This document shows positions 10,411 through 18,952 of a DNA stretch of 64,000 nt, in pieces. The notes below the pieces were generated by a model that was given only the letters and a program-made list of their open reading frames with translations, was not told the origin of the DNA and ran no database searches. Numbering within the stretch: the stretch's first letter is position 1; every line of letters starts with the position of its first letter. A program made the translations under genes and the position numbers. The stretch comes from Euglena gracilis (Eukaryota > Euglenida > Euglenophyceae > Euglenales). The stretch covers positions 76,112,192-76,176,191 of the forward strand of contig CP154956.1 of the NCBI GenBank assembly GCA_039621445.1, written 5' to 3'.

Positions 10411-11122
10411 TCTTATAAAAAATCTTATAGAAAAATGACCAAAATCCTTTGGCTTGAGAAAATGATCCTTTGGCCTTTGGCTCGAAAAAATATTTTTGAG
10501 TCCTTTTTTGGTCCAAAAGGCCATTTTCGGTGCAATTTTTTTTCATCTGTATTAGGGGGGGTGGAGCCAGAGCCCGAAAATGGTTATCTGCACAAGGGGG
10601 GAGGTTCCCCAAAAACCCCAACTGGATTGCTGCAAAGTGGCCAAGCGTGTCTTTTGGAGACAAGACAGGACCTCCACTGATTTTTTGAGTGATCCAGTGC
10701 GACACCCAGAAGGCCTGAGAGCAATGGCCTGTGTGGGAACCGAAGACTCATTCAAAAATGAGATGCTTCATGGCAAGCCAGAAATCCAAGGTTGGTAAGG
10801 CTCGTGTTGATGTCTGTGGCGATCACTTGGGTGATGAACTCCCAGGTGAACACTTCAACGGGATTCAGCCTTTTTGCAAGACTGAAAAAAATCCTGAAAA
10901 AGAAGAGGGCGTTGTATGACACCAAAAGGGCGACAAGTGCGGCCCCGGCGGTTGGCCCTGGGCGGAATGTTGGCCATGTTACTTCTGGAGGTCAGGCTGA
11001 CCTAGGTCGGGCCGACCTATGGTCGGCCCGACCATGGTGTTATCGACCTCTGGAGGTCAGGCCGACCAGGTCGGTCCGACCTCCACTGTGCCGCATTACC
11101 CCCTCCTTTTTTGAAATTCAAG

Positions 11123-11480
11123 CCGGCGTTTGAGACGCCGGGCTCAGGACAGAACCGGCGTCCCCCCCACGGGCTTTCCGGACGCCGGTTCTGTCCTAAA
11201 GCCCGGCGTTAGGAACGCCGGTTTTGTCCAAAGCCCGGCGTCCGATTTTCATTCCTAAAAATGCCACCAAAAGTGCCCAAAAGTGGCCCTAAGGTGCTGG
11301 TATGAGTGTTTCAACCATCAAGGACAATGAATTTTGCCATCTGGTTTTTTTTGGCAGTTTACAAACCAAATTGAGAGGAATTTGGCCCGGGGGGGGGGGG
11401 GCGGGGGCTTTACTACAAAAAAGAGGTGTCGGACGCCGGTTCTGTCCAAAGCCCGGCGTTCCGGACGCCGGTTCCGTCCG
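11123..11480. repeat. CCGGCGT hairpin clusters
   Basis: Two clusters (11123-11250 and 11428-11480) of the GACGCCGG / CCGGCGT inverted-repeat module, separated by a unique segment with a poly-G run. The segment 11480-12030 shows no gene. Confidence 0.65.
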
Positions 11481-12039
11481 AACCACTGACCAATCTCCGA
11501 CCACTGATCTGCAATGTCACACCACTTTGCACTTCACCAAATTCCGGCGATCGCGAGGGTATTTCTGGCTGTGTCAATCGTCCAGGTATAAAATCACCCC
11601 TCAATCGAAAGCTCTTTTCATCAGACGACTGGCGATCACCACCAAATTCACGTCGCCTGGAGCTCTTATTTTCTGTCAGTGGGGAATCCTAATTTCACAA
11701 CTCTGGTGCCCCCCAAGGCCCTCAGGTCGTTGATTCGAAGAGGAAAAACGTTTCTGTAGGGTTTATTCAGCATCTTAAACCAAAAGTCACTGAAGATTGC
11801 TACAAGTTTCGACTCAGATTCTGGCCGATCCGACCATCGCGAGCGTATCTCGGGCTGCGTGCAACGTTAGGGTACCAAGTTACCCCTCGATTGAAAGCTC
11901 TTTTCAACAGACGACCAGCGGTGCTCATCAGATCTTTCCACGCTGCACGGTACTCTATTTCCAAATCTGGGCCGATTTTCACGAGATTTGGATATCCACC
12001 CCACTGGTCCGGGTTTGCCATCAGGGTTAGGGATGGAAA

Positions 12040-12370
12040 AGGGATATGGTTAGGGGTTAGGGATAGGGTTAGGGTTCGGGATAGATAGGTTAGTTAGGTT
12101 GGGTTTGGATTAGGGTTGGTTAGGGTTAGGTTTAGGGATAGGGTTTAAGGACAGGGTCAGGGTTGGGGTTACGGTAGGGGATAGGGTTAGGGTTCGGGAT
12201 GGGAATAGGGTCATTGATAGGGTTAGGGTTTGCATTAGGGTTAGGGTTAGATCAACTACCCAGAACCCCCCCCCCAGGCTAGGTCATTGATCCGGGTTAG
12301 AGTTAGGGTTACAGTTTGGGTTAGGGTTAGGGATGGGGTTAGAGTTGGGGATACGGTTCGGGTTAGGGCC
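12040..12370 (+). repeat. degenerate TTAGGG-like tract
   Basis: About 330 bp of GGGTTAGGG-like repeats with variants (GGGATAGGG, GGTTCGGGAT, TAGTTAGG), broken near 12255-12295. It is interstitial, not a chromosome end. Confidence 0.75.
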
Positions 12371-12924
12371 CCGAGCGAGAAATTGGTGATGGATTTTTTG
12401 GTGCTCGCTAGCGACCATTGGTGATAAGGCTGGTCGCTAGTGACTACCATGCCCCCCCCCCCCGAGCTATTCCCGTCCCCGGGACCCTTTGCGGCCCAAT
12501 GGGAACAGTACGGGGGGGGGAACAGCTCGGGGGGGGGGATCTAGGTCCCCCCCCCCCCGAGCTATTCCCATACCCGACCCTCGGGCAAACCAAAAGGGGT
12601 CATTTTTGGCAACTTTTTTGGATGTTCGCAAAAAATGGTCAATTTTGAGCACATTTGCCAAAAGGTGATTTTTGAAAATGGTCCAAAAGCGTCGATTTTT
12701 GACCACTTTCTTAGGAAGTTCTTTATAAAAAGTGCTATGACAGTGAGCTATTCCCGTACCCCCAATGGGAATAGCTCGGGGGGGGGGGAATAGCTCGGGG
12801 GGGGGGGCATGGTAGTCGCTAGCAAACACCAATTTTAAGTTCACCCCCCTCTAAAAAAGTTTTTAAGCCCCCCCCCAAAAATTCATTCAAACATGAAGAA
12901 AAAAGACTCTACTGCAAAAAAGGG

Positions 12925-13055
12925 GTGGCGGACGCCGGGTCTGTCCTGAACCCGGCGTCTGGGGACGCCGGGTTCAGGACAGAACCGGCGTCCGCCACCC
13001 CTTGTTTAAAGCGGCGTTTTAGAGACGCCGGGTTCAGGACAGAACCGGCGTTCAC
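12925..13055. repeat. CCGGCGT hairpin cluster
   Basis: ACGCCGGGTTCAGGACAG, AACCGGCGTCCGCC and their complements form nested inverted repeats, as at 15545-15625. Confidence 0.7.
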
Positions 13056-13099
13056 CCCCTTCGGGCCAGGGAGCACTTAGAAGTACGTTCACTAGCGTT

Positions 13100-13505
13100 C
13101 CCCTTTAGTCCCAGGGGGGAACAGCCAAAACGTCCCAAAGCAAATTCTGAAAAAAAAACCAGAGGATTCAAACATAAAATCTCTGAAACTCTAAAAAAGC
13201 CATGGGGGTTCCAGCCGTATTCCCCAACCGTATTTCTGACAGAAAAAAACCCAGCAGGTCCAGCCAAAATTTCCCAACCGTGATAATAAACCCAGCGAGG
13301 TCCAACCACAGTTTCCCCTCCGTATGTCTGAAACAACCCAGGGGGTCCAGCCAACATTTACCAGCCGCAATTCTGAAAACGCACGGGGGGTTCCAGCCAG
13401 CATTTAACAACCGTATTTCTAAACAACCCAGGGGGTCCAGCCAACACTTCCCAACCGTAATTCTAAGAAAAAACCCAGGGGTGGGCAGTCAACATTAAAC
13501 CGAAT
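13100..13505 (+). repeat. about 50-bp tandem repeat (first block)
   Basis: Degenerate units of about 45-55 bp contain CCAGGGGGTCCAGCCAA, CATTTACCAACCGTA-like and TTCTGAAAAAA-like segments. The same unit forms blocks at 15055-15185, 15690-16090 and 16095-16225. Reading frames in this block are by-products of the repeat. Confidence 0.8.
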
Positions 13506-13554
13506 TTTTAAAAACGTGTTCAGCCCGCCAAATGCCTGCCCTGAAATTCGTGGT

Positions 13555-13720
13555 CATGAACACGTTTTCAATGAGGGCATTTGTGGCAATGACACGTTTT
13601 CAGTGAAGGCTGTGTTCAGGCACGTTTTCAATGAGGGCATATGTGGCAATGACACGTTTTCAGTGAAGGCATCTGTGTTCAGGCACGTTTTCAGTGAGGG
13701 CATCTGTGGCAACCCCCAGC
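13555..13720 (+). repeat. subterminal tandem repeats, left side of P4
   Basis: About five ACACGTTTTCARTGARGGC units with GCATYTGTGGCAATG or ATCTGTGTTCAGG spacers. The right-side array has the same orientation, so these are direct arrays, perhaps transposase-binding sites. Confidence 0.8.
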
Positions 13721-13882
13721 AAGAAAAATCGGTGTGCAAAATCGCAATCATGAAAAATCGGCGTGCTGTTGAGAGGCCGGGTGGTCCTCAACGGGTGAGG
13801 CGGGTCGGGGGCACTCTACAACACGAAGACGACAACAAGAAGGCTAGGTTGCCTTGGCAGAACGACAGGGAAGGGGCAAAAA

Positions 13883-14569
13883 TCACGGCACACGACAGGC
13901 TTTACACAAAAAAGAGCCATACTTTGGTGGCCGCCGCAAATCTTGGCAATGAAAATGATATGCCAAACCGCAGGCGTCACAGACAACTTTGTTCAGCTCC
14001 TCACAATTTGGATTTTTCGGAATGGCAACACCACGGAAACCACATTTCTCCTGTTTTATAGGCAGTCGGGACACAGAACGAGGCACAGGGGGTTGGTCAG
14101 CGGAGGGAACACCTCCCTCGGTCGTTGTTTTGCGGAATGCCCGAGCGACGGCATTCACGTATGTCTGAAAAGAGGTTGCCGAACGATTCCCTGAACCGAA
14201 CAAAGTTCCCGACTGCTGCTCACGTTGAGCCACACATTGTTCGATGACGCTTGCCTCATCGAACAACAGGCTGGGTTCCAGCTCCCATCCCGTCCAGGCA
14301 ACAAAGAAAGCATCCAGCTCAGGATAAGAGGCTTGCCGATGTTGACACAGTTTGGCGAACTCCAAACAGTTGGCAACACCAGCAAGCTCTGCACCTACGG
14401 AGCCGGACTTTTTCTTTGTGTTGCCCTGTGCCAGCAAGGTGCCATGAAGGGGGTCAACCTTCGGCTTCTTGGCATCTTGCTGGTATACCGCGAGAGCAGC
14501 CAGGAACAGTTCCGTCCTAGGGGGTGGTGGCAAAAGACCATTCACAAAGTTTGCCGTGCGTTTGGCCAT
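13883..14569 (-). CDS. transposon ORF: SAM-like N-terminal region plus C-terminal PHD-type zinc finger
   Basis: Open for 246 codons (13883-14623 on the minus strand); the more natural start is the Met at 14569 (MAKRTANFVNGLLPPPP), giving 228 residues. The middle (CLEFAKLCQHRQASYPELDA, then SFQTYVNAVARAFRK) resembles the helical core-binding domain of tyrosine recombinases. The C-terminus has VVCDACGLAYHFHC, 13 residues, CKAC, the second half of a PHD finger (C-x2-C, H-x2-C, C-x2-C). The N-terminal Cys pairs are not clear. It lies wholly inside TIR element P4, so I infer an element protein; no catalytic motif is seen. PHD fingers often read histone tails, which could bear on targeting, but that is speculation. 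Confidence 0.55.
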   Translation of the reverse strand: MAKRTANFVNGLLPPPPRTELFLAALAVYQQDAKKPKVDPLHGTLLAQGNTKKKSGSVGAELAGVANCLEFAKLCQHRQASYPELDAFFVAWTGWELEPSLLFDEASVIEQCVAQREQQSGTLFGSGNRSATSFQTYVNAVARAFRKTTTEGGVPSADQPPVPRSVSRLPIKQEKCGFRGVAIPKNPNCEELNKVVCDACGLAYHFHCQDLRRPPKYGSFLCKACRVP

Positions 14570-14619
14570 ATTGGCAGGGCTGCGGGATAAAGGAAAAAAG
14601 AAAAAAAGGGGGGGGGGTG

Positions 14620-14835
14620 ACACGTTTTCAGTGAGGGCATTTGTGGCAATGACACGTTTTCAGTGAAGGCATCTGTGTTCAGGCACGTTTTCAGTGAGGG
14701 CATTTGTGGCAATGACACGTTTTCAGTGAAGGCATCTGTGTTCAGGCACGTTTTCAGTGAGGGCATTTGTGGCAATGATACGTTTTCAGTGAAGGTATCT
14801 GTGTTCAGGCACGTTTTCAGTGAGGGCGCCGTTTT
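14620..14835 (+). repeat. subterminal tandem repeats, right side of P4
   Basis: About seven copies of the ACACGTTTTCAGTGARGGC unit with GCATTTGTGGCAATG and ATCTGTGTTCAGG spacers alternating, in the same orientation as the left array. Confidence 0.85.
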
Positions 14836-14939
14836 TTTGGGTCCGAATTTCACAAATTCGCGTTTTTGACCCCTTGCGTGAATCATGACCACGAATTTCA
14901 GGGCAGGCATTTGGCGGGCTCTGAACACGTTTTTAAACA

Positions 14940-15053
14940 AATTGTGGCTGAGCCCAGATTTCAGCCTGAAAACGTGTTCAGGGGGCCCCCTTCGGGGGCC
15001 CCCTGGCTGAACACGTTTTCAGGCTGAAATCTGGGCTCAGCCACAATTTGTGT
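14940..15053. repeat. 114-bp perfect hairpin
   Basis: AAATTGTGGCTGAGCCCAG at the left is exactly mirrored by CTGGGCTCAGCCACAATTT at the right; the arms continue through GAAAACGTGTTCAG and meet at GGGGGCCCCCTTCGGGGGCC. Stems of this length without mismatches are usually recent or maintained. Confidence 0.9.
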
Positions 15054-15054
15054 A

Positions 15055-15640
15055 TAGAAATAACCCAGGGCGGGTCCAGCCAAAATTTCCCTGCCGTATG
15101 TCTGAAAAAACCCAGGGGGGGTCCACCCAAAATTCCCAACCGTACTTCTGAAAAAATCCAGTGGGGTCCAGCCAAAATTTCTGTAATGTGTCTCCTTGCC
15201 GGCAATATGTTTTGCCCTGTAATCAGTGCAGCTGTGGCTCCCTGTATGCCTAGCAGTCCTCCCCCCCCCACCTCAGAAACTGCAAAACGCTTGCCGTCAG
15301 TCATCCATGATATTTTGCACTCAGCATTTGTGCCTTTCATCCCCTTTCATCCAAGGAGATTTTCGTTTCTGGGGTCACATTGACACACTTTTTTTTTACA
15401 CAAAATACAGTCCCAAACCGGACGCCGGGTTTTGGACAGAACCGGCGTTCCTAACGCCGGGTTTTAGGACAGAACCGGCGTCCGAAAACCCGTGGGGGGG
15501 GATGCCGGTTCTGTCCTGAACCCGGCGTCTCAAACGCCGGTTTTACTACAAAAAGGGGGGGGCAGACGCCGGTTCTGTCCTGAACCCGGCGTCCCAGACG
15601 CCGGGTTCAGGACAGAACCGGCGTTCACCCCCATCGGGCC
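15055..15640 (+). repeat. segmental duplication, copy 1
   Basis: Tandem repeat remnants, then a unique block (GTGTCTCCTTGCCGGCAATA, GCAGTCCTCCCCCCCCAC, CTTGCCGTCAGTCATCC) and a CCGGCGT cluster (15418-15625). The series recurs at 16100-16592, so a block of about 500 bp is duplicated directly. Confidence 0.8.
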
Positions 15641-15689
15641 AGGGAGCTCTTAGAAATACGTTCACATGCGTTCCCTTTTAGGCCCAGGG

Positions 15690-16090
15690 GGGAACAGCCA
15701 AAATTTCTCAAAGTTAATTCCGAAAAAAAACCCAGGGGGTTCAAACATAAAATCTCCCCACCCAAACTCTGAAAAAGCCATGGGGGCTCCAGACCTATTC
15801 CCCAATCGCATTTCTGGAAAAAAAACCCAGCAGGGTCCAGCCAAAATTTCCCACCGTGATACAATGAAAAAACCCAGCAGGGTCCAGCCAAAATTTCCCA
15901 ACCGTATGTCTGAAAAAACCCAGGGGGTCCAGCCAACATTTATCAACCGTGATTCTGAAAAAAGGCTCGGGGGGTCCAGCCAACATTTAACAACCGTATT
16001 TCTAAAAAAAAATAACAGGGGGGTCCAGCCAAAATTTCCCAACCGTAATTCTGAAAAAACCCAGGGGTGGGCAGTCAACATTTAACCGTA
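15690..16090 (+). repeat. about 50-bp tandem repeat (main block)
   Basis: About eight copies of the unit also seen at 13100-13505, each with CAGGGGGTCCAGCCAA(A/C)ATT and an AACCGT(A/G)-TTCTGAAAA segment. Confidence 0.85.
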
Positions 16091-16094
16091 TTTC

Positions 16095-16600
16095 TGATAT
16101 AACCCAGGGCGGGCCCAGCCAAAATTTCCCTGCCGTATGTCTGAAAAAACCCAAGGGGGTCCACCTAAAATTTCCCAACCGTGCTTCTGAAAAAACAATG
16201 GGGTCCAGTGGGGTACCAGCCAAAATTTCCGTAATGTGTCTCCTTGCCGGCAATATGTTTTGCCCTGTAAAAAATTGCTGCAGCTGTGGCTCCCTGTATG
16301 CCTAGCAGTCCTCCCCCCCCCACCTCAGAAACTGCAAAACACTTGCCGTCAGTCATCCATGATATTTTGCACTCAGCAATTGTGCCTCTTATCCCCCTTC
16401 AGCCAAGGAGATTTTCGTTTCTGGGGTCACATTGGCACACTTTTTTGCAAAATACAGTCCCAAACTGGACGCCGGGTTTTGGACAGAACCGGCGTTCCTA
16501 ACACCGGGTTTTAGGACAGAACCGGCGTCCGGAAAACCCGTGGGGGGGGACGCCGGTTCTGTCCTGAACCCGGCGTCTCAAACGCTGGTTTAATCAATTT
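16095..16600 (+). repeat. segmental duplication, copy 2
   Basis: Matches 15055-15545 with small indels, including the AGCAGTCCTCCCCCCCCACC block and the CCGGCGT cluster at 16468-16592. The following 16600-17210 has degenerate TTTTGACAAAATTTT motifs and no gene I can support. Confidence 0.8.
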
Positions 16601-17210
16601 CAAAAATCATGCCAATTTATTTCATCAATTTCGTCTTGCAAGACGTTTCAAAAAAGCGTTAACATTACAGCTAACGCCCGTATTCTTGAGTCAAGAATGA
16701 CAAAATCTCTGACATGAATTTAACTCAATTTTTGAAATTTTTTGACCAGATCTTTGGAATTTTTTGACAAAATTTTAGGAAAGATTTTGACCAATTCCAG
16801 AAATATTTTGACAAAATTTTTGAAGCGTTCTGGATAATATCTTTGATCCATTGTGGGCGCGATTTTTGGGCATCCGCATTTTTCTTGGGGGGACATTTGT
16901 CACTGGTGGAATGGGAGGAAGAGTCACGTTCATTGTGCTACAGGATGTTAATCTTAAAATAGACTACACCAACAAAGAATGTGAAATGGTGGATGGAACT
17001 GATGAAAGTGGAATGCCTCCTCCCTCTTCTACAGATGCGCGGTCGAAAAGGGCCTTTTTTAGGACTCAAATCGACCGAATGTGCCATTTCAAGCACTTTT
17101 TGGTAAAATTTGGTCAAAAATGCTAAACTTTTTCAGTGCGAAGCGCCGGAAAAAAAATTTGACCTTTTGGGGGGGATGGTAAGTGAGGGGAGCAATCCCT
17201 AGCTCCATTG

Positions 17211-17508
17211 CAGGGATTTTTTTAAGTTTGGACCCCCGGGGGGGGGGGGGTGGGGGGGGAGGGGGGGTGTCTCCGCCGGACCCCCTCCCCCCCCCGGGGG
17301 GGGGTACCCCCCGGAGGGGGGTGGGATATACTTTTCGGCGCCGCAGGCGCCGAAAAAATTCTATTTTTAGCACTTTTCGCGATTTTTCGGCCATTTTTTG
17401 TGGGTCCCCCGGGCCCCCCACGCCCGCCCGGGTGGGGCCCCCCCCAAGGGGGGTGGGTGGGGGGGGGGGGTCCCCCCCCTCCCCCCCCCGGTCTTAAAAA
17501 AACCCCTG
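17211..17508. mobile_element. 298-bp MITE, CAGG..CCTG family, with TSD CTCCATTG
   Basis: Termini are CAGGGATTTTTTTAAG and CTTAAAAAAACCCCTG, near-perfect inverted repeats. The flanks are CTCCATTG at 17203-17210 and CTCCATTG at 17509-17516, a perfect 8-bp target site duplication. The interior has opposed G and C runs and a central hairpin TTCGGCGCCGCAGGCGCCGAA. Relatives at 31523-31766 and 39953-40243 share the whole internal layout. An 8-bp duplication and CA..TG ends fit the hAT superfamily; there is no coding capacity. Confidence 0.92.
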
Positions 17509-17568
17509 CTCCATTGACAATAAACAAATAGTTCCCCAAATGAGGAGAGTATGTGGGCAGGTACGCTC

Positions 17569-17954
17569 CAGGTATTTGCTTAAGGACCGGGGGGGGGGTA
17601 CTGGCTAGCCAATCGGCTAGACACTGGAAAAAGTGGACTAGCAAGACCCTCCCTCCCCCGGGGGGGGGGGTCCGGGGTCCCCCGGACTGAAAAAATGAGG
17701 TTTTAACAGGTTTTTGGCTGATTTTGTTCCAAAAATTCCAAAAAAAATGGCCAAAAAACGGGCATTTTTGGCCATTTTGGGGGTCCCAAAAAAATTTCCG
17801 CCACTTCGCGTCGGTCACTGGAAAAAAATTTTCCACTAGCTAGCTGCTAGCAGACCCCCTCCGGGGGGGGTCTGCTAGAAAACCCACTAGCCAAATTTGG
17901 ACTAGCTGCAGTCCAGCCCCCCCCCCCCGGGGGTACTGCAATCCCTTAAGCCTG
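17569..17954. mobile_element. 386-bp MITE with TSD GTACGCTC
   Basis: Termini are CAGGTATTTGCTTAAGGACC and AATCCCTTAAGCCTG. The 8-bp flanks GTACGCTC (17561-17568 and 17955-17962) are identical. CTTAAG near both ends links it to the copies at 22386 and 26112. The interior has GGCTAGCC-like palindromes and a CCGCCACTTCGCG segment also seen near 26470. Confidence 0.92.
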
Positions 17955-17999
17955 GTACGCTCAGACGAGGCATCCTGCGAGACAGACATTGGTCATACA

Positions 18000-18230
18000 A
18001 TGACATGGAAATGCACCAAAAATTTGTCAAAAAGTCTCAAAGATTTTGTCAAATTTGTTTGAAAGATTTTGTCAAAACATTTCAAAGATTTTGTCAAAGT
18101 ATTTCAAAAATTGCGCACAGAAACGTCCAAAAACCTTGTCAAAACATTTCCTGAATACCGTCAAAATATTTCAAAAGCTTTGTCAAAACGTTTCAAGAAT
18201 GTGTCAAAACGTTTCAAAAAATAGGGGCGC
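18000..18230 (+). repeat. degenerate 22-25-bp tandem repeat
   Basis: About nine variants of TTTTGTCAAAACATTTCAAA. The following 18231-18707, upstream of the desaturase, is unique sequence with no gene; no clear promoter motif is visible. Confidence 0.65.
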
Positions 18231-18707
18231 CGGCTGTAGATGGGTGCTTGTGTGATCTTTTATCCTCTGACTCCCCCCTTTTGATTATCCTACAACGCCC
18301 TCCTTTCCTCTCCTTTCCTCCTTTCCTCTCCTTTTTCTTCCGTGGTCCCCCCCCCCTCCAGCAGACCAGCGGGGTCCGGGAACCAAAAAAGATTTTCATG
18401 AAAAATTTGGTGTTTGTTTCCGATTTTTCAAAAAAAAAGTTGGCAAAAACACGATTTTTGGCGTTTTGGGCGGTGTTTTTGGGGAAATAGGCCCAATTTT
18501 TTTTGCACAGGGAGAAGGGGGGTCACCCCCCTCCGGGGGATGGGGGAGCACTTGGGTCAGGGTTAGCAGGGTTAGGGTTTGGCACTGTGTTGTCCACTCA
18601 AGAGGGTGTCGTAGAGATAACCAAAAGAGGGGGGGGGGTCTGTCGCTGGTGACAGAGAAGCACCTCCAGAGGAACTGTATTTTTTTAACGTGACCCACAT
18701 CCTCCTC

Positions 18708-18712
18708 CAGAA
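18708..18712 (+). promoter_or_regulatory. probable spliced-leader trans-splice acceptor
   Basis: CCTCCTCCAG ends at 18710, 2 nt before the desaturase ATG at 18713. A pyrimidine-rich stretch with AG just before the start codon is what a 3' splice site for spliced-leader addition looks like in euglenids. It could instead be the acceptor of an upstream cis-spliced 5' UTR exon. Confidence 0.5.
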
Positions 18713-18952
18713 ATGAAGTCAAAGCGCCAAGCGCTTCCCCTTACAATTGATGGAACAACATATGATGTGTCTGCCTGGGTCAATTTCCACCCTGGTGGTG
18801 CGGAAATTATAGAGAATTACCAAGGAAGGGATGCCACTGATGCCTTCATGGTTATGCACTCTCAAGAAGCCTTCGACAAGCTCAAGCGCATGCCCAAAAT
18901 CAATCCCAGTTCTGAGTTGCCACCCCAGGCTGCAGTGAATGAAGCTCAAGAG
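18713..18952 (+). CDS. EFD1: desaturase exon 1 (cytochrome b5 domain)
   Basis: Eighty codons from ATG, ending phase 0 at GAG before the donor GTGTGT. Contains ISNFHPGG-like haem-binding sequence, here VNFHPGGAEIIENYQGRDA. Intron 1 is 373 nt, GT-AG, with no obvious mobile element. Confidence 0.95.

Larger units (their letters stand above)
9385..12885. mobile_element. palindrome island P3 (TCGCTAGCGA type) with inverted ends
   Basis: The left end (about 9385-9460: G run, CTTAAAAA, G run, GGTGGTCGCTAGCGA) recurs inverted at 12800-12885 (TCGCTAGCAAACACC, CACCCCCCTCTAAA, TTTTTAAGCCCCCCC). The palindrome GGTCGCTAGCGACC lies just inside both ends. The interior contains a partial ORF (9714-10136), an ACTAGT palindrome cluster, a long hairpin, an older TCGGSCCGA cluster (10980-11095) and a telomere-like tract, so the island looks composite. 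Boundaries are approximate. Confidence 0.5.
13505..14938. mobile_element. 1.43-kb TIR element P4 encoding a PHD-finger ORF
   Basis: Terminal inverted repeats of about 54 bp lie at 13506-13559 and 14882-14936 (ACGTGTTCAG, CCCGCCAAATGCCTGCCC, GAAATTCGTGGTCATGA; one 2-nt indel). Directly repeated ACACGTTTTCAGTGARGGC units lie inside both ends (13555-13720 and 14620-14835), and a minus-strand PHD-finger ORF fills the centre. This is the cleanest palindrome-type island: terminal repeats, subterminal arrays and one gene, as in a DNA transposon. I could not define a target duplication. A perfect hairpin abuts the right end. Confidence 0.7.

Noticed and set aside
9714-14569. Complete crypton-type recombinase genes
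   Set aside because: Only a possible N-terminal domain is visible; the catalytic Arg, His-x-x-Arg and Tyr are absent.
13555-14835. CRISPR-like regular repeats
   Set aside because: The spacers are themselves repeated, and the arrays are the subterminal repeats of a TIR element.
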